A stretch of 64,000 bases of DNA from Epiperipatus broadwayi (taxonomy: Eukaryota > Onychophora > Udeonychophora > Euonychophora > Peripatidae), in assembly GCA_028023455.1 (NCBI GenBank), contig JAQFVV010006274.1:1-64000 (forward strand), read 5' to 3'. Of this stretch, positions 35,085-48,041 are shown one piece after another. Within the stretch, counting starts at the first letter, position 1; every line of letters begins with the position of its first letter. Both the position numbers and the translations under genes were made by a program. A model generated the notes under the pieces. The model worked only from the letters and a program-made list of their open reading frames with translations, was not told the DNA's origin and did not search any database.

Positions 35085-37493
35085 AATGATTAAAAAAAAA
35101 AGTATTTTTTACTTGTTAAATAAAAGTTTTTTAAAATATTTTGTATATGTCTTATTTTAAAAATATTTTAAAAGCAAAATTATTAAATAGGAACAATATT
35201 TTATTTTTTAGAATTGGATCTAAATAAATGCTAGAAAGAAAAGCATTTCATATACTGTCTGAATGTATTTCTTTCGGTGATCAGATAAAGTGATTTAGTG
35301 CTAGAAAATCTTTTTAATAATAATATAGATTTTATTGAAAATTATATTAAATTATTTCAATTTATTCAAGCATTAAATGGATGAAATGTAGATTGAATTT
35401 GGAATCTAAAATTAAAACTATTATCTTTGTTTGTTATTTAACTACAAACTTATTAAGAAAGAATTTGAAATGCTCATGTAATATACAATTTATGTCTGGT
35501 AAAATAAAAACCATTCAATAAAAAATAAAATGTCCACATTTATTTTTGAGTTTACAGTGTTAAGTTTATATTAAATAAAATAAAGAAAATAATATATTTT
35601 GCAATAAAAAAAAAGTATTAAATAATATAAAACAAAAAATATTACACCCAGAAAATATGTATGAAATAAATATAAGCAAAAGATTAATATTTAATATACT
35701 TTTATAGTCATAAATTCAACAATAAATCTATGCTTTTTATTATTTATCAACTCCAAGTTTTATGGTGTCAAATTCCATTTTCAGTGATAACTTTTTTTTT
35801 TTTACTTGCTGAAATATAATTCAGTTTAATGTTTTTATCTATCAATAATAATTGTTTTTGAAATTTCATTTCATATGGTTTTTGCATTACCTGTATTTGA
35901 TTTGTTTTTTTTATATTTCATTTAATGTAATTATCATCATAGGCTATATGTTTCTTTTTTTTTTCATTTAATATATATTTTGTTCATGAACTATCTTCTC
36001 TTTTGTTTTATTTACTATATACTTGTAGTCATAAATTCAAGAATAAATGTAGTCATTTTAATTTTTATCAATTGTTTTTTTTTTTTTTGCTTAATGGTAA
36101 GTAATTATGTAAATTAGATTGTACTATATGATTGCTGAAATCACAGCAAGAAAAATGGCTATATTAACTATATATATAATCTTTGTAGAATGTATGCAAT
36201 TGAATAATCATATTTATTTTGATATTTATTTATTTTTTTCTACTACTTTCCCACTTACAAATATTCACTTGTATGATTTTTACCTGTATAAAATGTGATA
36301 ATCTATGAAATGCTTTTAAATATATATATATGAAAGAGAATGGATTCAAAACCGTATTATACTTGAAATTTCCAAATGATTGAAAAACCATTGTCATCAT
36401 TTTCAATTATATATATATGTTAATTTCTCTGCTTTAAGATTGATAAAGTAATTGGGCACAGAATACTATAATCAAGCAATAATGTTTTATCATTGTGAGT
36501 AGGTTATGTTTATCAGAAATTGCTGAGTTCAAAATAGGATCATTACTGGAATCAATAATTGTAAATAAATAAATGAGACAACTCTGAAGTATCACTAAAT
36601 AGAAATTTTCTTTTATTTCTATAAAGTGAAAAGATGGGATAGGAAGCATTAATATTGGTAAATTGTTTTAATCTTCATCATCTCAAATTCTTGGCTAGTG
36701 GTCATTTAGTTTGTTTTTAAATTATTTTTATTTATTCATTTTTAAATAATATTTAATGGAGTGTGGATTGCTTAAGAAAGTTTTATTTGTAATCATTTAT
36801 AAATTCGTTCACATATGTTAAATTTATAAAGAATATTTTGCTTCCATCTGTAAGCAAAAATAAATTAAATTGCAGAAAATGTTTAAATATGAATGAAATT
36901 ATTTTTTAGTAATAAATGCCAAGTAATTTTTATAAAATATAATTTAATTAAATTAAAATTTCATATCATTTGCAAATGATATTTAAAATTGTTTATTTAC
37001 ACATTAAAAATTTCACGAATATAGAATAAGAGCGATAAACTAATTTTTTTTAGGGAAAAAAGTCACTATTAAATCTTATATAATACAAAGATACTGCTTT
37101 TATATTTGGTGGGGTTTCAAATGCTAACAATTTTACAATATATTAATTCTGGAAATAGAAGATTAAAAGGAGATGGGAATTAAATTTAATCCCTATTCAC
37201 TTTCATTTTTTGAATTTTAAATTTTATATATTTTGAAAATGTAACAAAATTTAAGTTTTTTTTTTTTTCTTGATTTGTTATTTCTAAGCAAAATAGATTG
37301 ACAGATAACTATCAAAAATATTTGAATTACAGTACTAAATAAAAATAGTGATCTTATTTTATTGTAAAAGAAGACATTTGTGTTTTTTTTTCTGGCAATA
37401 TGATAGATGGATAATAAAATTGTAGAACATATTCTCTCAAAGTAGTATTAGTAATCATCCTATTGTTTATATTTGCTAATTTAGTATTTCAAT

Positions 37494-37526
37494 TGTAGAA
37501 TTCATCACAAACTGATGAATTCTACA
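37494..37526. repeat. 14-bp perfect hairpin
   Basis: TGTAGAATTCATCA, loop CAAAC, TGATGAATTCTACA. Small and isolated, with no T run or gene nearby that would give it a role. Confidence 0.7.
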
Positions 37527-37544
37527 TCAGTAAAATGAAATGGC

Positions 37545-37650
37545 CTTAATAGTGCTATGGTAGTGCATCTATCTGCCATGCCTACAATCTGAATTTAAAC
37601 CTAGGCTGAAAAACTGAAAATTTTTTCCAAGAGGTTTACATTTTTTTTTC
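37545..37650 (+). repeat. tRNA-related SINE fragment, second type
   Basis: GCTATGGTAGTGCATCTATC is A-box-like and CTGAATTTAAACC is B-box-like; related in order to 1495-1590. Diverged and without an acceptor stem. Confidence 0.35.
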
Positions 37651-40619
37651 AGATAGTCTGGTCTTTAGATAACCAAGATAATCATATAATGTTAGTTAGA
37701 GTTATTAAATAACTTTTTAATACCTTGTACAGGCTTAAACCTGCATTTATATATGTAATATATGCGGGATTCAAACTCAGACTTTCACACGACCCACTAC
37801 TCTCAGTGCCATCTCATATTGCTGACCCACCTGATCACACACATGTTGAAAAGATAAATAATCACCAATAAATAACTTTTTGTAGCTATTCTTAGATAGA
37901 GGATAAATAAGGACGAAAAACTGCTCAAACCCTCATCATTCAGCAATTGGTAAGTCTGCTGGGCAACCCCTTCTTGACTGGTCCTCTAAGAGGAATTGTT
38001 GAAGATGCTTTTTTATCCTGCAGTACACTATTTAAAGACTAATTTATCTTTTTTTTCCTAACTTTTATTTAAAACCTATTTTATTTTCTTACTTTTTACA
38101 TGAAAATAGTTATATCAGTTGAAAATCATTAAAATTTTAATGATTTAAATAACTACAAGAAATTGAATAGCATTGTAATGAATAAAAGTATTATTAATAT
38201 ATGTAATTATATTATTATGAGTCAAAAAAATTTTTTTCTGGAAATATTGATTACTTTTCTTTGTAAATATGTGTCTCCATGATGCGAATATTTTATTAAA
38301 GCTCTCAATATTAAGATACTAGAATAAACTTGTTAAAAGATGAAAGGCAAAATATTAAACTGCAATGATTTAAGTTTTATTGCTTGATGATAATATTTTA
38401 TAGTCTAATTATCTCATCTAACTTCAAGCAGAAAGGTTAAACAAGATGTATATTTTATACAATCACACACCATATTTAAATTCCAATGAATTTTAAAATT
38501 GTTAGTTACTAAACATGTTGTGTGTGTTCATTATTTATACATACATATTGAGTATACATATTTACTATCGTTCTTTGCTTTCAGTTAGTCATACAAAATA
38601 TATTATGTGGTTTTTAATAAACATTGAGTAGTTATAGTTTTAAGATTTAAAAGTTAACATATTAAAATAATTGCAATTTCAATATTTATTTCATAATAAA
38701 GGAAAAAGTATATATTGTTTTTTAAGAATTAAATTGCATATATTCTTAATATTTTTAGATTTTATAAATATTTTTTTATACATAAGAATATTGTATATGT
38801 GCCCATGTGTGTATATTTATATATCTATATATAAAATGCAAAACAATTTTTATCTGTAAAATCTGTTGTGTTTTTCCATTAGCAAATAATCATAAATTTG
38901 TTAAGTATAAAGACAAATCACTGTATTTATTTTTGTATTATCAATGAAAAAATGTATCCACAATAATGTTTTGGACAAACCATCTTTAGAATTAACTACA
39001 AAAAGAGATTACAGAGAAAACTAGAAAGATTGAAAATGAAGATATTAAATAATAATTATATAAATAAATCAATTTTATATGACTTGATAGATTAATAAGC
39101 AACAGATAATTTTTGAGTTTTAATTTATGTAATTATTATTAGTTGTTAATTTTTTATGATATATAGAAGTTATTTTTTATATTTTGAAATAATTTTAAAA
39201 GGTGTATTGTTTTAAAGATATAATGGAAATTGAATTTTATATATCCACTCACCTATCCTTTCAATATATGTACATATCAAATAAAGATTCACTTGTGCAA
39301 AAATCAATGTAATAAATTTCCTTTTGTTTGAAAAACCCTTTTATATATTTCTGGTAAAATATATTTATATAAAAATCATATAATCAAAATAAATTTTAAT
39401 GATATTGACATAAGTACTTTCATTAACTTTCTTACTGTCCTATATGATGTAATATTTGTAAATTTTATAATTTATTTTAATAGGTTTTTATATAATGTTT
39501 GAACAGTTATAAATCGAATAATTAATTGTTTAATAGTTGGGAAATAATTGTTTCCTATTGTTATTTATATAGAAAACCATTAATGAATAAATATTTTTGT
39601 AAGAATAAAAAACTTGCAAAGTAATTACTGGATATGAATTTATGTATTGTAAAAAAAAAAATGAAAATTATGTCAACTCTGACTATTGATTAAATGGAAT
39701 ATTTTGTAATTTGTAAATTTATTAATGGTTAAATCCAATATATATATATATACATACTTCATATATATAATCAATGCAGTAAAAGGTTAATCTATATCCA
39801 TAAATGAATGCTTTATTAAAAGAATGTGTTCCCAAAATAAAAATGTTATAAGTAGTAGCTATGAATCTTAAGATATATCATCTAACCATCTAAATAACAT
39901 TAAGTAATGTTCATTGCAGATATTTCATTTTTCACAGCTTTGAAATAATAATGATGTATAAATTTATTCACTTTACACTATTATATTTCAAAAAATTCCA
40001 AATTACAAACATTATTTTAAATATGAATAATAATAATAAAATTTTTAAAAAAGAAGAAATTTAAATGCAGAAGGGAAAATGTTACATTTGGATATTTTAT
40101 AATTTCCAATTAAGATTATCAAATGTTAACACTTTTAATTCTTTCCAAGCTTCATTCTGTAATTTATTTTCTCTTCAAGACATTCTTCACACTTTCTGTT
40201 CCAACATTGCATTCCTGTGTTTTCAAAATTTTAATAAATTTATTTAACATAATTTGTTTAATTATTTTTGATCACATATATATACATATGTTGAAACGAA
40301 CATTCTTCACAGGAAAAAGATGTCAACCTGAAACTCTAATTTTATATATATAAAGAAAAAACTGAGGAATATTGGTGATATATGTATACATTGCATTATG
40401 TATTTAATATAATTGGTCAAAATTCAATCTACTATTTCTATGCTCAAAAGTTACCATTTCTGAACAATTATGCATTCAGTTATTTTTATTGTTTTATGTT
40501 AAGTTCTTATAATAGTAGATTTGGTGACCAGATTGGCACTAAAGAATATTGTTAAGAATATATAATTTATATTTAAAACAGTAAAAATTTCACACAATAG
40601 GGGTCAAGCTATAGTTATC

Positions 40620-40935
40620 AGTAGATGTTAGAAGATTACGCAATTTGATCACTATCCAATGCCTTCTCATCTAATATCACCTGACTTGTTTCATCAGTGG
40701 ATCTGGGAACAATGAACCTGGATCTAATGTACTCTCCAGCATATAAAGCTATCAGCTCAAATTGAAACACTTTTTCAATCCAAGTTAATTTGCTAAGTAA
40801 AGCTATTAGCTAGAAATGAGTCAAGGATATTGGATAAGAACGCACTACATAGGAATTAAAACGTGCAACTTTCTATTATTTATTGATTACTATAGGTTGC
40901 ATTAGGTGGCACTATTGTATAGAGCAATTGTTTTA
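40620..40935 (+). repeat. family P, diverged copy
   Basis: Recognisable but worn words: AAGGATATTGGATAAGAACG, TTTATTGATTACTATAGGTT and GGTGGCACTATTGTATAGAG. An older member than the copies at 18, 28 and 52 kb. Confidence 0.5.
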
Positions 40936-43280
40936 ATAGTATGTATCAGCATATAAAAAGATAGTCGTGGTGTTTTAATAATTTACATTTAACAACAATG
41001 AATCCTCCATTTAAGCTACTTCATTTAAATTTCTAAGTATAAAAAGATGTACATTGAAACAAATTTTTATCTGAATGCATTTTTATTTTGAACTATAAAA
41101 AGTTCTCTTTAAAACTTATCTTTTTTTTATGGCATATTTAGTGATTTATTTATTTTTGCAATCACTTTTTTTTTTCTGTGATACTATTGAGCAAAACTTT
41201 TTTGTGAATTAATAGATTATCTCAAGTAGTGACTTAAAATAGTAACTGACATTTTTCTTTCTAACTGAAACATAATTTTAAAAATATATCAAATTTTAAA
41301 TAAATTAGCAATATGCAATTTCAGTTTTGTTCTTACTATATATTAAATTAATTTGTTGTTTAACAGATTATGAGACCTTAATTAAACCACACACAAAAAA
41401 AGTCTGAGCATATTAGTTCCATTCAGTTAACCAAACTGAATTTTTTTAGTACATTCTTCAATTGGGAATAGCTCTTGGAACATATAGCTTTTGAATATGC
41501 CATTCTCATAAACTAGCCAAACCATGCATATCTCCATATTTATTCAAAAGAGCTTTAAAGCCATACTTCCACTTACATAAACAAATAGATTCATACATGC
41601 ACATATCAAGCTTCATTTTTAATTTTTTTTAAAAAATCGTTTTGTTTTGTAAATATATCTATATATTAAAATTATTAAATAAGCATTTTAAGGTTTATTT
41701 TTTTATTTTAGATTGACAACTGGGCATCCAATTTTTATTTTTAGATTCTATATCATAATATACTATTATCAATTACATATATATATATTATAAGCAACTA
41801 GTTACTTATAATGATAATTACAAAATTGCTTTAAAAAATAAAATTTATGGATATGGTAAACTTTGATCATTGTTCAACTTTTGTTTTATCGATATTTCAC
41901 CTCCCACTCACCCAAATTATATATGATGGGGCTAAGTGAAAACAGTTTATTTTATTGAGCAGTAATACACAAAATAATTGTAAATATTGTTTTTGAAATT
42001 CCAATAAAAAATATTCAAATGTTACAACTATATATTGTAATTTTTACTGGGATATCAAAAGCGAACAGGATTAAATATAGATATAAAAGCAAAGTGTTTA
42101 TTGTGGAAGATCTGAAAAACATATATATATAAATTTGGTTTATTTTGTATATAAAAGTCTAGATTATACATTTAATTACTTCAAACATTATGAACAAAGC
42201 AATAAATTTAAGTTTTACAATATCTTGTTTTTGTTTTTTTGTTTTTTTTCATTTCAACATTCAAATTCTAAAAATCATTAAAATGGATAAAATGTTTTAT
42301 GAATTCATATTTTTATAGTTATAACTACTTCTCAGTTTATAAATTTAAAATGCCTTTATGAATTAAACATTTATTCGAAAAGAAATTGTTTACCATCTTT
42401 TTAAGTTTGTTGTCATTATCTGCAAATTGTCTTGTGATGAGAAATTAACAATTTATCTCAATAATAATCCTTCTTTTATACCATTATCTTCAGATATGAT
42501 ATATAGCACTTTCTTTCTGAGGAAAATATATCAAAAATGTAAATGTACTTGAAAATATTATGAATAACTGTAGAGTTGAGATCAAGATTTGGTATTTATT
42601 TCACTGCTTAACAAATTGATTTAGCAAAAAAATTGTATTATAATGTGGTGTGAATTTATCCATACTTATTACTTCATGTAGTAGGATAAGCCCCCCTTCC
42701 CAAAAAAAAAAATTACCAACTTTGAGTTTTAAGAACTGATATTTTGAAGAAAAAAATATAAAATTTGAATTTATTTTAAATTGCAAGAATTAGTAATAAT
42801 TAATCTGATCATCTTTTGCAAAACAACCTATTTGTATTAAACTATGACTTAAAAGTTATCATTGCACTCTCATTGGGATCTGGGCTGTAGGCAATTTTTT
42901 AGTTCTTTTTGCTACATGGTACTGGGTTTTTTTGTGTCTGTGTAAAATGAGAACAGAAGATCATACTTCGTTTTAACTTCTAAAAGTGAGAAAGACTGAG
43001 AAACCCAGATTATAGATAAAAAAAAATGTAAAGGAAAAAAAAATATTGAATTCCTAATTTAAATAAACAATGTAGGTATTTTTCTTATTGCTTTATAAGT
43101 TAAACTATAATTGTTGAATGAACTTTTAAAGAAATTATTTGTAAAATTTATTTTAAATGAACATCAACTAACATTAACCTCAATATTTAAATGATATAGA
43201 GTAATTTGTTTGATTTTTTATTATAAACAATCCTTTTTTTATATGTGCATATATATAACTAAAATTTTCATTCTCTATAC
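40936..43280. other. intergenic AT-rich DNA
   Basis: Nothing recognisable apart from homopolymer and TA runs. Confidence 0.45.
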
Positions 43281-44300
43281 TGTAACGATCCAACCGATGA
43301 TGTAGAAAGAAGGGTTGCAACTGACTACTCTCGGACCTTGGGTCTTCAGGTAGAATGTTGGAAATAACGCAATGAAGTACATGACCCATGATTGCACCTA
43401 CTTTTAATGGACCAATTCAATATTCATCAGTTAAATTCAAATGCAATTTGGGTCAGTTCATCCATACCTTAACCCCTCTCGGTTCCATTATTCCTGGAAT
43501 TCAAACCAGGGAGAATTCGAATTTGACTCTTTTAACAGAGTTGCACCAATGACAGTTGACAACTACTGTACCTCTATATACATTACAATTAATATTATGA
43601 GTCTAGTAATCAACCAACAAAATTTAGGTTCTATTATATATCATATGTCTGCGTGTACATTTGAGGCTATAGATTAATGAATGAAAAATCGATTTAATAA
43701 ATTAGAGACCGAATTGAAATTAATAAATTCACCAACATTTATTATGAAACAAACATAAGAATTATAAGCTCGAAATATTTCAGCAATATATATATATAAA
43801 AGAAAAAATAATTAAATATTATTGGAGTCAGTAATGAATTTCTTTCATATCTTTAATGTAACAAGTTTATATCACTATACCCATAATCCCTAGATAGAAA
43901 TCTATGTTGATGACATCAATTATCTACAATATTCCATCAATGATAAAATAAAAAATAGTGATTCATCATAAATGTAAGTCTAAATAATGAATTTATATTT
44001 TTACATTGTCATATCTATTACTATCATAGTTTTTATACTTTGGTTGGTGTTTGACTTCCTCATGACCTCTTCCTAAATCTATGTACAATTTATCATATGA
44101 TAGTAAAAGTCATTTAGCAAAAGGGTTAATCATTTATACAGAATAACAGATATAACAACTTTTTTAATATATAACAAACAAGATAAATTATGTTTTAATA
44201 AAATGTATGTATTCAATGTAGTATAATAATAGTATTATCCTATTATCATGTGGTAAATAGTCATATGCCAGTCACTATGATTGGAGAAAGGCTAATATAG

Positions 44301-44921
44301 ATTTTATTTACAAAAGAACCTTTTAACTAAAATTAACCATTCTTTTATTTTCAATTTCTATTTGAAATGAACTTTCCCAAGGAAACATTTTTAAATCATA
44401 GAAAGTTCATATTTCCAAATATAAAAAAAAAAGAACAAAAAAAAATATTTACAAGAGTTAAAAATTCAAATTACATAATCAAGATTTTACAATCCCTTTA
44501 AATCGATTTAGTTAAAATGTATTGAGTTGGGAAAAGTCTTCACATATATATAGTCCATGCATTACAGATGATTATCCTTGAATAAGGTATAGGTTATCTG
44601 CTGGCATATGTCATTGTGTATTCAAAACAGTTATGTCTTGATTCTCACTCATTTTTTCCATAGATTCAGATTTTATTTACAAAAGAACCTTTTAACTAAA
44701 ATTAATCATCATTCTCTTTTCAACTTCTATTTGAAATAAGCTTTCCCAAAGAAACATTTTTAAATCATAAAAAGTTCATATTTCCAAGTATAAAAAAAAA
44801 ATGAAACAAAAAAAAAATATTTGCAAGAATTAAAAATTCAAATTACGTAATCAAGATTTTACAATCCCTTTAAATTGATTAAGTTAAAATTTGTGAATTG
44901 GATAAAGTCCTTCATATGTAT
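44301..44921. repeat. tandem duplication inside the element C LTR
   Basis: The unit 44301-44669 begins ATTTTATTTACAAAAGAACC and ends CATAGATTCAG. The second unit starts at 44670 with the same words and is cut by the insertion at 44922, continuing at 47033. The other LTR has only one unit (from about 57678). Confidence 0.75.
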
Positions 44922-47028
44922 TGTACCGGACACTCAATCTATCCTGATCACAGAGGGTGCTACCAGGTTGCTACATACCTGGAAAAATTTATTTACTGTG
45001 ATCAGAATGGATAATGATGATGGTTTGTGCCGACTAAATAAAAGCACTAAGACACGTCAGCCAAATTAAGTTTAAACAAATTTTAAAATTTTATTACGAG
45101 AATATAAATTATAAGAAAAAGTTTATAATATAACAAATAGGGTTAACTCAGGCATGTACCAGAAAGACTAAAATTCAATGCTCTGGCAGACAGACTGATC
45201 TTCTAATAGAGAACTATACAGGGAGGAAGCAAATTACTTTCAGCAGAGAATTCACCTAAACATTGGTTTTCCCATTCACAGATATGAAAGTAATATGTTC
45301 TTGAAATAAATAAATGAAATAGCAAGCTTTTCTAGGCCCAGAAAATGCGTCGGAATGAAGAATGACATATGCCAGTAGAAGCTGAAACTAAAGCAAAGGT
45401 GATTGATTTACCCAAGAACAAATGAAAAATATGATTTAAGATGAAAGGAAAACAGGCGAATCCCTAACCAAACGAGTGGCCAAAACTAATAATAATTAAA
45501 GAGCTCAATAGGACACAAGTAAATAATTAGAAAAGCAATTCTGTCTGCCCAAGCATTTCAAGAAACTAATAATTACAAATCTACAAAGTTCTGAGTACAT
45601 GCTCTCATAAAATTTAGTCACACGTAAAAGATCAAAATAAATCTAGCAAGCTAAAATATAAACGTTCCTAGGTTTTTATATAAGTTAGTTTATCAGAGAG
45701 TGTATATGAGCAGAAAATATTAAAGCATTAAATACTTTAGCGGAAAGAAGTGCTCTTCCACCTGTAATTTACAAGAAGATAAATATCTTCCTGCTGGCAA
45801 TTTATAAAATTACACAGAACAACAATTCCAGTTTCCTATTTCAAAGACATAAGAAAAGAAATCTCCAAATATGGAAACTAGAACAATGAACACAACAAAA
45901 TTGCCATCCAAAAGATTTTTCAATTTGCATAAGCACAAACACAGCATTTTAAATCAATTATTAGCTAATAAAATAATTACAGGTGAGTATTTAAAATTAC
46001 ACAATATTGCTAAAGCATTTAAAAAAGGTTAAGCATATAATACAAACTCACTAGTCATTACAATAAACAAAATTGAAAGCAAACTTGAAATCTTAAAACT
46101 AAGATTCTAAGACACTACAAAATACAATATAAAAAAAACCGCAAATACTAAATATGAGGTTAAATATTGATTAAGAATACAGATTTATGTTTAAGATTGA
46201 ATGGAAATTTAACTAAAAGAATTTACCCTGACAAGAATAAAAGAAATATTTACCTTATGGTAAAGCAAAGTTCACGTATTTTCAAGTACGCACTTTTATA
46301 TTCATATTTCAGGTACTTTGACAGCAGCAAGATAGAGGCATTGGGGATCTAGCTTCTTTTAGATATTCATGGCATGACTGAAGGAGAGTTGGAAGTTAGG
46401 GATTCACCCTTTGGTTAAGTTAGCATAACATCTTAATGACAAAACAGAGTAGTATATTTTGACATGCTATAAAGCAAAATTATTTTAATAACTGCAAATT
46501 TTGCTTTTGAAGAAATTAAATGTCTCTGCTGATGGTACGAATGTTGAATGAGGTTAATCAGAATGAATATTAGAAATAGAAGCTGAACAAATCACTTTGA
46601 CGGAGTATTGGCTTGGTCAAGGTTCTCTAGAATAATCCATGAAATTTTTGGCATTATTTATACCCACACTCAATTTCCCATGAAAACTTGTCCTGTTTTT
46701 GAATTCTACCCCTGAGGGCAGGGCAAATCTTAATCTCCCACTCAATCTATTTAAGAATTCCAACCAGGGATTATTTTAACTAAAACAACACAAAATTAAA
46801 TCTCCACTTTTAGAATTAAATTAGAACTGATTAAAAACAAGCAGTGAAAGAAAACTTTTTATCAATTATATAAAAAAAAATTAAAATCTATTTAAATATA
46901 AATGAGTGTGTTTTAATACACATACTCTTTTTAAATAATTAAACTTTTTTTTTAACATTAGAAACTTAACGAAAATTAAGTTTTTTTATTTTGTAATAAA
47001 ACCATTGAATCGGATATCAATCTGGTTA
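44922..47028 (-). mobile_element. 2107-bp LTR-like insertion
   Basis: It is flanked by GTAT (44918-44921 and 47029-47032). The uninterrupted homologue at about 57873 has CATATGTATAATTCATGC with the word once. Plus-strand ends are TGTACCGGACACTC and AATCTGGTTA. The minus strand has AATAAAATTTT near 45090, roughly 170 bases from its 3' end, as in an LTR. No coding sequence is recognised. A solo LTR of another family is the best reading, though one end lacks the usual dinucleotide. Confidence 0.6.
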
Positions 47029-47115
47029 GTATAGTTCATGCATTACAGATGATTATTCTTGAATGAGGCACAGGTTATCTGTTGTCATCTGTTCATTATG
47101 CATTTGAAACAGTTA

Positions 47116-47288
47116 TGTCTTGGTCCTCGTTCGTTCTTTCCATAGATTCATTATTAAGCATTCCATATGAGGCTAAAGATGTTCCTTTGGCATTTCAAGA
47201 ATGGATAAAGAAAAATATCACACTTCCATGGCAAGGAAAACAGCAATCCACCTATGACATTGTCAATTTAGCTAAAAACATTTTATAG
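47116..47288 (+). pseudogene. coding-like fragment inside LTR, unknown product
   Basis: An open frame reads MSWSSFVLSIDSLLSIPYEA and later EWIKKNITLPWQGKQQSTYD before TAG. The matching stretch in the other LTR (57955-58155) keeps SIPYEAK, PFQEWIKKNITLPW and QQSTYDIV. It lies antisense to the element. Amino-acid composition is unlike random AT-rich DNA, so it may be a captured piece of a gene. I do not recognise the family. Confidence 0.4.
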
Positions 47289-48041
47289 TGACTAATTATA
47301 TATACTATTTTTAAATAAGTCACAGTGGATGATTAATTAAAATTCTACTTCAAATAGTGGTGATCTTTAATGTTCTTCACTTTATGTTTGACTAGAATAG
47401 AGATAATTATTTGATACAATATACATATCAAATGAGTTTCTGACTAGTCTAAATTATTCTATTTCACTTCAAAAACTTTTTACTTATTGCAGTGACATAT
47501 GATAATTATGTCTGAAAATAGCAATTTTCTGCAACAACATCCATTTTCTCTTATATTCTAAAAACGTTTTTTGCTTTTTTTTTATCTTGTCTTTTTTAGC
47601 ACAAGTAATTCGTGAAGATCATGTAAGTAAAAATGTTATATTTATATATCTCGTAATTTCTATTGTTTATCATATCCAAATCTTCATTTGCTTTTTGTTG
47701 CCATAATTGTTTATTGTTGTGGATATCATGATAATTGATTTAAAAATGTTATGAAATAAAGTATCATTTTATTCTCATATTTGTTTGTATAAAGATTGCT
47801 TTGACATTTATTCGTTTCATTACTTAACACTGTAAAAAATTGTCAGTCCCTGTCATTTCGTATTTGGTTTAGTAATACATAAGACGAGAGAGACAAGTGC
47901 CTTATTAACATATATTTATATTATTTGTGTATTAATTAAAATTTATTATTTAAGTTAATTTTAATATTTGAGATGGACACAATTAGTGTTATAAGTAGTT
48001 ATGGACTGGTTTGGTCAGGCTTGGAAGCTGCCCTCACAACA

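Larger units (their letters stand above)
35085..40600. other. intergenic AT-rich DNA
   Basis: No gene found. It includes the small hairpin at 37494-37526, a worn tRNA-related fragment at 37545-37650, and a B-box-like word on the minus strand near 37770-37785 (GAGTTTGAATCCC). The rest is low-complexity A/T. Confidence 0.45.
43281..48041 (-). repeat. element C, 3' LTR, interrupted and internally duplicated
   Basis: It is homologous to 51707-58893 along its length. It carries a 2107-bp insertion (44922-47028) and a tandem duplication of about 370 bp (44301-44669 repeated from 44670 on). A coding-like stretch at 47116-47288 is listed separately. Confidence 0.72.

Noticed and set aside
40065-40353. 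Overlapping 60- and 76-codon plus frames as a candidate gene
   Set aside because: No recognisable motif, splice context or codon bias; typical chance frames in AT-rich DNA.
43297-43318. CCGATGATGTAGAAAG, resembling a hammerhead ribozyme core (also at 51719)
   Set aside because: The box is CCGATGA rather than CTGATGA and only four bases separate it from GAAA, too few for stem II. I see no flanking stems.
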